From: an uncultured Collinsella sp.
GTDB lineage: Bacteria; Actinomycetota; Coriobacteriia; Coriobacteriales; Coriobacteriaceae
Direction: 5' to 3'
Assembly (NCBI GenBank): GCA_902489955.1
Contig: CABUBY010000040.1
Coordinates: 1 to 14,533 of the forward strand
Length of the DNA: 14,533 nucleotides
The notes beneath the pieces were generated by a model that saw only the letters and a program-made list of their open reading frames with translations, ran no database searches and was not told where the DNA came from. A program made the translations under genes and the position numbers. This document shows, piece after piece, positions 1 to 4,881 of this stretch (positions are counted from its first letter, which is position 1; every line of letters starts with the position of its first letter).

Positions 1-2
1 CC

Positions 3-680
3 GCACTGCGCGGGTTGGTGTCGCAGGGCTCTGTTCGCAAGCTTGCTGTGGGTGATGCGGACTACTTGGCGGACGCCGTGGTGCTCGACGCTGCGATGGA
101 TGCACTGGCGGCGACCCTGTCAGCCATGCACGCGGCGTCTCCCAAGGAGACGGGCTTTACGCCCGGCGCCGTTGCCCATGCTGCGTGGCCTGCCGCTGAT
201 GATGGCGTTGCCGCGGCTCTGATTGCCGAGGGCTGCTCGCGTGGCGTGTGTGCCGCCGAGGGTGCCGAGGTATTCGACCCGCACTCCGCTGCCGCCGCGG
301 CGCGTGTGGTGCGCGAGGCCTGCGAACGTATCGTTGCCTTGCTGGACGAAGCCGGCCTCGATGCACCGATATTGCCCGAGGTGGGCGAGCAGTTGCAGCT
401 CGATCGCGACACCATGACGCGTGCCCTGCGCGAGCTTTCGCTCAATCGCTCGATCGTTAAGGTCGAGCGCGACGTTGCCCTGTCCGCTGCCGCCGAGGCC
501 CATGCGCGCGAGCTTGTTGCCGCCGCCATTGAGGCAGCCGGCGGTGCTGCCACCACGAGCGTACTGCGCGAGGCCCTGGGTGTGTCGCGCAAACGTGCCA
601 TCAGCATCTTGGAGCACCTGGATGCCGTGCGCTTTACGGTGCTCGACAAGGACGCCGGCGGCCTGAGGTCCCTGCGCTAG
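3..680 (+). CDS. selB: Selenocysteine-specific elongation factor SelB, C-terminal part (5' end outside window)
   Basis: The frame is open from the first bases of the window, so this is the last ~225 residues of a longer protein; the TTG at position 15 is not the start. SelB is an EF-Tu-like GTPase that brings Sec-tRNA to UGA codons, and its C-terminal winged helices bind the SECIS hairpin in the mRNA. Only that winged-helix region is visible. The last module, about the final 65 residues, includes GVSRKRAISILEHLD and ends RFTVLDKDAGGLRSLR. This fits the terminal SelB winged helix, whose family pattern is roughly 'SRKxAxxLLExxD' followed by a strand ending near the stop. An earlier module contains LDRDTMTRALRELSLN. 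The GTPase domains cannot be seen. The tRNA-Sec gene 150 bp downstream strongly supports the call. Confidence 0.87.
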   Translation, partial: ALRGLVSQGSVRKLAVGDADYLADAVVLDAAMDALAATLSAMHAASPKETGFTPGAVAHAAWPAADDGVAAALIAEGCSRGVCAAEGAEVFDPHSAAAAARVVREACERIVALLDEAGLDAPILPEVGEQLQLDRDTMTRALRELSLNRSIVKVERDVALSAAAEAHARELVAAAIEAAGGAATTSVLREALGVSRKRAISILEHLDAVRFTVLDKDAGGLRSLR

Positions 681-705
681 GCCGGTCACTCGCTCCCGCC
701 TCCTC

Positions 706-772
706 AGTTGCGGTGAAATAGTTCCTATTTGGAGGCTTTGGCAGCAAATACAGGAACTATTCCACCGCAACT
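706..772. repeat. Long inverted repeat, copy 1 of a TTGCGGTGAAATA-ended palindrome family
   Basis: Arms 706-726 and 752-772 pair at 20 of 21 positions. An inner extension (727-731 with 745-749) adds 5 bp beyond a 2-nt bulge, leaving a loop at 732-744. The outer end TTGCGGTGAAATA also begins the palindrome at 3813-3887. The element starts 26 nt after the selB stop and is followed by a T-rich stretch (773-788), so it could also act as a rho-independent terminator for selB. A repeated REP or MITE-like element is the other reading. The structure is certain; its function is not known. Confidence 0.85.
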
Positions 773-808
773 TCTTGTTCGTCTTTTTGGGATGGAGCCG
801 TTTCGGTT

Positions 809-817
809 TGGTAAAAT
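809..817 (+). promoter_or_regulatory. Extended -10 promoter of tRNA-Sec
   Basis: TGGTAAAAT fits the extended -10 form TG-n-TAnnnT and ends 12 nt before the tRNA 5' end, a normal distance for a tRNA transcript. The best -35 candidate is TTGGGA at 787-792, with a rather long 19-nt spacer. The same extended -10 layout precedes three other transcription units in this window. Confidence 0.55.
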
Positions 818-829
818 ACCGCCGCACTT

Positions 830-926
830 GGGAACGGATGGGCTCCGGTGGGCTCCGCGGTCCTCAAAACCGTTGCGAGGCGTGCAAAACGTCTTGGATG
901 TGTTCGATTCACATACGTTCCCGCCA
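830..926 (+). tRNA. selC: Selenocysteine tRNA, anticodon TCA, CCA end encoded
   Basis: This 97-nt gene folds as a bacterial tRNA-Sec. The acceptor 830-836 pairs with 916-922 (7 bp), and the eighth position is G837 against A915. The D stem 840-845/850-855 has 6 pairs closing the 4-nt loop CGGT, the long D stem and short loop typical of tRNA-Sec. The anticodon stem is 857-861/869-873 with loop CCTCAAA and anticodon TCA at 864-866. The variable arm has about 8 pairs (875-882 with 888-895 approximately). The T stem 898-902/910-914 is perfect, with loop TTCGATT. Discriminator G923 and CCA 924-926 follow. It charges with serine, is converted to Sec-tRNA by SelA, and is delivered by SelB, encoded just upstream. 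Confidence 0.95.
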
Positions 927-934
927 TACGCTAC

Positions 935-990
935 CAGCGCTTTTGTGCTCGCGGTCTTGCTGCGTGCCGCAAAGGCGCTGTTTTGTTTTT
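935..990 (+). terminator. Rho-independent terminator of tRNA-Sec
   Basis: Arms CAGCGCTTTTG (935-945) and CAAAGGCGCTG (970-980) give 11 pairs including one G-U. TTTTGTTTTT follows directly at 981-990. It starts 9 nt after the encoded CCA, so it should end the selC transcript and separate it from mobA. Confidence 0.8.
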
Positions 991-1080
991 GCACGAGCTT
1001 TTCGTAGCGCTGCTATTTCGGTGGCTGTATTTAGCTTCGTGCACCGGGTTTCGAGCATGCCGATGGAGGTGTTTTGCCGT

Positions 1081-1713
1081 ATGACTACCGTAAGACGTGC
1101 CGATCTTTCTTGTGTCGTTCAAGCGGGTGGGCTGTCCTCGCGCATGGGCTGTGATAAGGCTCGCATGGCGTTTTGCGGCGAGCCGCTTATCGAACGCGTG
1201 CTGGGTCGGCTGGCGCCAGTTGCCGGCGAGTTGGTCGTGACGACTTCGCGTCCCAGCGAGCTTGCCTACCTTGAGGAGCGCGCGTTTGGCGGCCTGGTGC
1301 CGCGAATAGTGTCGGACCTTGAGGGGCCGGCGGGCGCCATGCGCGGCATCGCGAGTTCGCTGACTGCGGCCCGGCTGCCTCTCGTTGCTATCGTCGCCTG
1401 TGATATGCCGTTTGTCTCTTCGGAGCTAATCGGTGCCCTTGCTGGCTGTGTTGAGGCCGAGGCGCTCGACGTGTGCGTGCCGCGCGAGGAGCGGGGAATT
1501 GAGCCGCTTTGCGCCGTCTGGCGCCGTGACGCGTGTGCGCCGGTTGCCCAAGAGCTGCTCTCCTGCGACCGACAGCGCATTCGCTGCCTGATCAATCGCG
1601 TTCAGGCCGGTTATATGGATGAGCCGCAGATCGTTAAGGCCGCGGGCTCGACGCTCTGCTTCGAGAACGTCAATACGCCCGAGGAGTTTGCGGCGGCCGA
1701 GTTACTCGCCTAG
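1081..1713 (+). CDS. mobA: Molybdenum cofactor guanylyltransferase MobA
   Basis: This 210-aa protein attaches GMP from GTP to molybdopterin to make the guanine dinucleotide cofactor, in the cytoplasm. Residues 14-26, QAGGLSSRMGCDK, match the MobA nucleotide-binding loop (AGGxSxRMGxDK). Here AGG plus DK favours MobA over the cytidylyltransferase MocA. CDMPF at 107-111 supplies the conserved Asp after a hydrophobic strand, and FENVNTPEE at 194-202 is the usual C-terminal motif. The ATG at 1081 gives the family's usual ~200 aa length, with GGAGG at 1065-1069 (11 nt away, a little long). In-frame ATGs at 1057 and 1063 are possible, but much earlier starts would run into the tRNA-Sec. The next gene begins 15 nt after the stop, so the two are likely co-transcribed. 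MobA feeds DMSO-reductase-family enzymes, such as formate dehydrogenase, more than the hydroxylase encoded downstream. Confidence 0.88.
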   Translation: MTTVRRADLSCVVQAGGLSSRMGCDKARMAFCGEPLIERVLGRLAPVAGELVVTTSRPSELAYLEERAFGGLVPRIVSDLEGPAGAMRGIASSLTAARLPLVAIVACDMPFVSSELIGALAGCVEAEALDVCVPREERGIEPLCAVWRRDACAPVAQELLSCDRQRIRCLINRVQAGYMDEPQIVKAAGSTLCFENVNTPEEFAAAELLA

Positions 1714-1728
1714 ACGATTGGAGTTGCC

Positions 1729-2124
1729 ATGTCTCACGATATTTGTCCCGACACGGGAGAACCTTGCACTTGCGACGGGTCCGAACCCTGTACCTGCGGT
1801 TGCGGTGGCTGTGGACATACTGCGGAAGAGGAAGCGGCCGCCGCGGCGTATCGCGAGTCGCACCGCGAGGCCTCGTTTGGCGATGCCCCTGATCACGAAC
1901 GCAAGATCATCGTTTCGTTCGATAGCACCTTCGATGTGATGGAATGCGAGCAGCTGTGCCTTGCCGCCGGTGTGCCCGGGCGCATCATGCCGCTGCCCGG
2001 CTCCATCACCGCCGGCTGCGGGCTGTGCTGGGCCATGCCGTTCTCGGGCGATGCACTCGCCGCCTTCCGCGCTGCCACCGAAGGCCGCATAACCCCCGCC
2101 GACTACCATCAGCTCGTCCTCTAA
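1729..2124 (+). CDS. Putative Se/S carrier-like protein (DUF3343) with cysteine-rich N-terminus
   Basis: The protein has 131 aa. Residues about 59-131 resemble the DUF3343 'putative Se/S carrier-like' family: a beta strand (KIIVSFDSTFDVMECEQ), then GVPGRIMPLPGSITAGCGLCW, whose conserved Cys is C97, with a further C100. That family is thought to take part in selenium or sulfur transfer, and its biochemistry is poorly known. The first 30 residues are unusual: Cys at 6, 13, 15, 21, 23, 25 and 28, His30, and EPCTC occurring twice. This could bind a metal or a chalcogen. An Ala/Glu-rich linker (32-57) joins the two parts. The start is supported by TTGGAG at 1718-1723, 5 nt before the ATG. It directly follows mobA and lies near selB/selC, which fits a role in selenium use. 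The family call is from memory of the motif, and the N-terminal role is inference. Confidence 0.72.
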   Translation: MSHDICPDTGEPCTCDGSEPCTCGCGGCGHTAEEEAAAAAYRESHREASFGDAPDHERKIIVSFDSTFDVMECEQLCLAAGVPGRIMPLPGSITAGCGLCWAMPFSGDALAAFRAATEGRITPADYHQLVL

Positions 2125-2220
2125 CCACCAACATCACCACAAAGGTGCCTGTCCCCAATGTGGTGGTTTGGAACATGTGGACGAAACAGGTTTGAAACAC
2201 GGGTTTTGCATGTCAGGCAC
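2123..2220. repeat. Hairpin and GTGCCTG inverted repeat after the Se/S carrier gene
   Basis: Directly at the upstream stop codon, 2123-2134 pairs with 2158-2168 (11 pairs, one bulged A). Its loop holds GTGCCTGTCCCC, starting at 2145. The 7-bp complement CAGGCAC lies at 2214-2220. No T-run follows the hairpin, so it is a poor intrinsic terminator. GTGCCTGTCC-type sequences are, to my memory, frequent intergenic repeats in bacteria, often REP-like. No coding capacity is convincing in 2125-2300. Confidence 0.5.
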
Positions 2221-2302
2221 TCAAAAACGCTTCTACCTGCATCGTAATCAAAACGAAACATCTGCCCGTCTGCTTATGCGAAACTTTCCCGCAACAGTGC
2301 GA

Positions 2303-2308
2303 TATTAT
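2303..2308 (+). promoter_or_regulatory. Candidate -10 box for gdhA
   Basis: TATTAT matches 5 of 6 bases of the TATAAT consensus and lies 73 nt before the gdhA start. No good -35 hexamer sits 16-18 nt upstream, so the assignment is weak. Confidence 0.3.
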
Positions 2309-2324
2309 CCATACTCGATAAAGT

Positions 2325-2356
2325 TCGCGGCGCATAGGGTGCCGCGATCAACATTT
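2325..2356 (+). promoter_or_regulatory. gdhA leader hairpin with trailing T-run
   Basis: 2325-2333 pairs with 2339-2347 (9 pairs, one G-U, loop ATAGG), and TTTTT follows about 6 nt later. It lies between the candidate promoter and the gdhA ribosome-binding site. It may be a weak terminator or attenuator, or simply an mRNA-stabilising 5' hairpin. Confidence 0.4.
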
Positions 2357-2381
2357 TTCGTTTCCCATCATTGGAGGAAGC

Positions 2382-3737
2382 ATGAGCTACACGCAGAAAG
2401 TTCTCGAAGAGCTCAAGGCCCGCTATCCCGAGCAGCCTGAGTTCATCCAGGCCGCGACCGAGATCCTCGGCACCATCCAGCCGGCGCTCGACGCCCACCC
2501 CGAGTACGAGGAGGCCGCCCTGCTGGAGCGCCTCGTCGAGCCCGAGCGCATCGTCATGTTCCGTGTTCCCTGGGTCGACGACCAGGGCAAGGTTCAGGTC
2601 AACCGCGGCTACCGTGTCGAGTTCAACTCTGCCATTGGACCCTACAAGGGCGGCCTGCGCTTTAACCCGACGGTCACCCTGGGTATGCTCAAGTTCCTGG
2701 GCCTGGAGCAGATCCTCAAGAACAGCCTGACCACCCTTCCCATGGGCGGCGGCAAGGGCGGCTCCGACTTTGACCCCAAGGGCAAGTCCAACAACGAGAT
2801 CATGCACTTCTGCCAGTCCTTCATGACCGAGCTCTATCGCCACATCGGCCCCAACACCGACGTTCCCGCCGGCGACCTGGGCGTTGGCGGCCGCGAGGTT
2901 GCCTACCTGTTCGGTCAGTACAAGCGCCTTACCAACGAGTGGACCGGCGTCCTCACCGGCAAGGGCCTCTCCTTTGGCGGCTCGCTTGCCCGTACCGAGG
3001 CCACCGGCTACGGTCTGGCCTACTTTGTGGACGAGTACCTTAAGAGCCGCGGCGACTCCTTCGAGGGCAAGAACGTCGTCGTTCACGGCTCCGGCAACGT
3101 CGCTATCTACGCGGTCCAGAAGGTCACTCAGCTCGGCGGCAAGGTGCTCGCCTGCTCCGATACCCACGGCTGGGTCGAGGATCCCGACGGCATCGACTAC
3201 ACCGTGCTCGAGCACATCTACAACAAGAAGCGCTCTGGCCACGACAAGGGCGTTACGCTCGCTATGTACGTTGACGAGAAGCCCAACGCCGTGTGGCACG
3301 AGGGCGACGGCCGCGGCGTGTGGCAGCTTCCCTGCGATATCGCGCTGCCCTGCGCTCGCGAGAACACGCTGCTGCTCGAGGACGCCCAGGCACTCGTCGC
3401 CAACGGCTGCAAGGTGGTCGGCGAGGGCGCGAACATGCCCACGACCATCGAGGCCACGACCTACTTCCAGGAGAACGGCGTCGCCTTTATGCCCGGTAAG
3501 GCTGCCAACGCCGGCGGTGTTCTCGTGTCCGGCCTGGAGATGAGCCAGAACGCCGAGCACCTGTCCTGGACCTTCGAGGAGGTCGACGGCAAGCTCGAGC
3601 AGCTCATGCGCGGCATGTTCCACAACGTGGACGACACCGCCAAGGAGTACGGCCAGGAGGGCAACTTCGTCATGGGCGCCAACATCGCCGGCTTCCTGAA
3701 GGTCGCCGACGCTATGCTCGCCCAGGGCGTCTGCTAA
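2382..3737 (+). CDS. gdhA: NADP-type glutamate dehydrogenase (hexameric)
   Basis: This enzyme interconverts 2-oxoglutarate plus ammonium and glutamate in the cytoplasm, the entry point for ammonium assimilation. At 451 aa it has the normal length of the ~50-kDa hexameric bacterial class. The dimerisation and substrate domain holds FNSAIGPYKGGLRF (81-94) and LPMGGGKGGSDFDPKGKS (119-136), with catalytic Lys125. PAGDLGVGGRE (162-172) carries the catalytic Asp165. The Rossmann domain follows, with VVHGSGNVA (233-241), and SDTHG (259-263) sits where the coenzyme's ribose is read. GGAG-type Shine-Dalgarno GGAGG at 2373-2377 lies 4 nt before the ATG. It is a single-gene transcription unit with a terminator 25 nt after the stop. 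NADP preference is inferred from family resemblance. Confidence 0.96.
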   Translation: MSYTQKVLEELKARYPEQPEFIQAATEILGTIQPALDAHPEYEEAALLERLVEPERIVMFRVPWVDDQGKVQVNRGYRVEFNSAIGPYKGGLRFNPTVTLGMLKFLGLEQILKNSLTTLPMGGGKGGSDFDPKGKSNNEIMHFCQSFMTELYRHIGPNTDVPAGDLGVGGREVAYLFGQYKRLTNEWTGVLTGKGLSFGGSLARTEATGYGLAYFVDEYLKSRGDSFEGKNVVVHGSGNVAIYAVQKVTQLGGKVLACSDTHGWVEDPDGIDYTVLEHIYNKKRSGHDKGVTLAMYVDEKPNAVWHEGDGRGVWQLPCDIALPCARENTLLLEDAQALVANGCKVVGEGANMPTTIEATTYFQENGVAFMPGKAANAGGVLVSGLEMSQNAEHLSWTFEEVDGKLEQLMRGMFHNVDDTAKEYGQEGNFVMGANIAGFLKVADAMLAQGVC

Positions 3738-3762
3738 ATCTTCGCTCGACATAGCATGCGAT

Positions 3763-3796
3763 AAGGCTCCCAGCTATCTGGCTGGGAGCCTTTTCT
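3763..3796 (+). terminator. Rho-independent terminator of gdhA
   Basis: GGCTCCCAGC (3765-3774) pairs perfectly with GCTGGGAGCC (3781-3790) over a 6-nt loop. AA precedes the stem and TTTTCT follows it. Confidence 0.93.
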
Positions 3797-3812
3797 ATCC
3801 CGGAGGACTCCT

Positions 3813-3887
3813 CATAACTTGCGGTGAAATACGGACTGTTTAGCGCCCCAGAACGGCTAATCAGTCCGTATATCACCGCAAGTTATG
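3813..3887. repeat. Long near-perfect palindrome, copy 2 of the TTGCGGTGAAATA-ended family
   Basis: Arms 3813-3838 and 3862-3887 match at 25 of 26 positions; the single mismatch is A against A near 3828. An inner segment (3840-3844 with 3856-3860) adds 5 pairs. The element lies between the gdhA terminator and the hydroxylase operon promoter. Its outer TTGCGGTGAAATA is identical to copy 1 at 706-772, while the next four stem positions differ on both arms so that pairing is kept. Its function is unknown. Confidence 0.88.
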
Positions 3888-3933
3888 GATGGGTGGGTGG
3901 ATTTTGTCCTAAAACGGTGTGCGGCCCCTCGTT

Positions 3934-3942
3934 TGGTACACT
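3934..3942 (+). promoter_or_regulatory. Extended -10 promoter of the molybdenum hydroxylase operon
   Basis: TGGTACACT fits TG-n-TAnnnT. The start codon is 24-36 nt further on, giving a short leader. No convincing -35 box is present, as is usual for extended -10 promoters. Confidence 0.45.
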
Positions 3943-3966
3943 TAAACGTACTGGACAAGTGAAGAG

Positions 3967-4881
3967 ATGGGGGAGAACGTGCTCAAGTTCGGTACCTACG
4001 TCCGTGTTGGAAACGCGGCCGAAGCCTATGAGCTCTTACAGAAGAACCGCAACAACAAGATTGTGGGCGGCGGCATCTGGATGCGCCTGGGTTCGCGTCG
4101 CGTGGCGACGGCGATTGATCTTTCGGCCTGCGGACTCGATCAGATCGAGGAGACCGAGACCGAGTTTCGCATCGGCGCCATGTGCACCCTGCGCCAGCTC
4201 GAGCGCCATGTCGAGCTCAACGCGCTTGTCAACAACGTCTTTGAGTTCGCCGTCCACGATATCGTGGGCGTGCAGCTGCGCAATACCGCCACGGTGGGCG
4301 GCAGCATCTACGGCCGCTTTGGCTTCTCGGACGTTCTCTCCGTCTTCCTCGCGCTCGATTCCTATGTTGAGCTTACAGGCGCCGGCCGCGTGCCGCTCGC
4401 CGAGTTTGTCGACATGGGCTACGTGCGCGACGTGATCGAGCACGTGGTGGTCGTTAAGCACGATTACCGCGCAAGCTATGAGGCCGTGCGCAAGGCCGCG
4501 ACCGACTTCCCCTCCTTAAACGTCACCGCTGCCTGGTGGGACAACAGCTGGCACGTCACCGTGGGTGCCCGCCCGCTGCGCGCGACCCTGCTGCAGGGCG
4601 AGGCATGCGGCCTGGTGAACGAGCGGCCTTCCGAGGACGAGCTGCGTGCCCTGGCCGCGTCCGTACGCGCGCTGAGCTATGGCACCAACCTGTGGGGCTC
4701 GGCCGACTACCGCCGCCGCATCTCGGCCCCGCTGGCGATTCAGGCTGTGCGTCGCGCCGCCGGCATCGAGCTTTCGGCCGCGCTTGCCCGCGAGCTCGAG
4801 ACCGTGCAAGTGCCTAAGTTTGCCACGGACGAGTATTCCTGCCGCCGCGTGCCCGGCGTCGATTCTAGCGAGGTGCGCTAA
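3967..4881 (+). CDS. FAD-binding subunit of a xanthine dehydrogenase-family molybdenum hydroxylase
   Basis: This 304-aa protein should carry FAD and pass electrons from the iron-sulfur centres of its partner to the final acceptor. The FAD-binding domain has KIVGGGIWMRLG (31-42) and ATVGGSIYGRFGFSD (108-122), followed by a hydrophobic LSVFLALDSYVEL. These match the two flavin loops of the CoxM/XdhB/YgfM family (typically GGGT/GGGS and TxGGxI...D). A smaller C-terminal FAD-subunit domain spans about 165-275. The start is uncertain. ATG 3967 has a weak ribosome site, while GTG 3979 sits 3 nt after GGGGGAG (3969-3975), an arrangement also seen at tig. It overlaps the next gene by 1 nt (TAATG), so the pair is translationally coupled. 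The neighbour order resembles ygfM-xdhD. Confidence 0.85.
   Translation: MGENVLKFGTYVRVGNAAEAYELLQKNRNNKIVGGGIWMRLGSRRVATAIDLSACGLDQIEETETEFRIGAMCTLRQLERHVELNALVNNVFEFAVHDIVGVQLRNTATVGGSIYGRFGFSDVLSVFLALDSYVELTGAGRVPLAEFVDMGYVRDVIEHVVVVKHDYRASYEAVRKAATDFPSLNVTAAWWDNSWHVTVGARPLRATLLQGEACGLVNERPSEDELRALAASVRALSYGTNLWGSADYRRRISAPLAIQAVRRAAGIELSAALARELETVQVPKFATDEYSCRRVPGVDSSEVR

Noticed and set aside
775..1080. N-terminal extension of mobA up to position 775
   Set aside because: The extension would read through the complete tRNA-Sec gene and its terminator; the MobA fold begins just after 1081.
2274..3752. 492-codon open frame on the - strand opposite gdhA
   Set aside because: Mirror of a GC-rich, strongly codon-biased gene; its Val/Leu/Gly-rich translation has no recognisable motif, and the + strand has unmistakable GDH motifs.
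706..3887. CRISPR array
   Set aside because: Only two similar elements about 3 kb apart, each a palindrome; no regular repeat-spacer spacing anywhere in the window.
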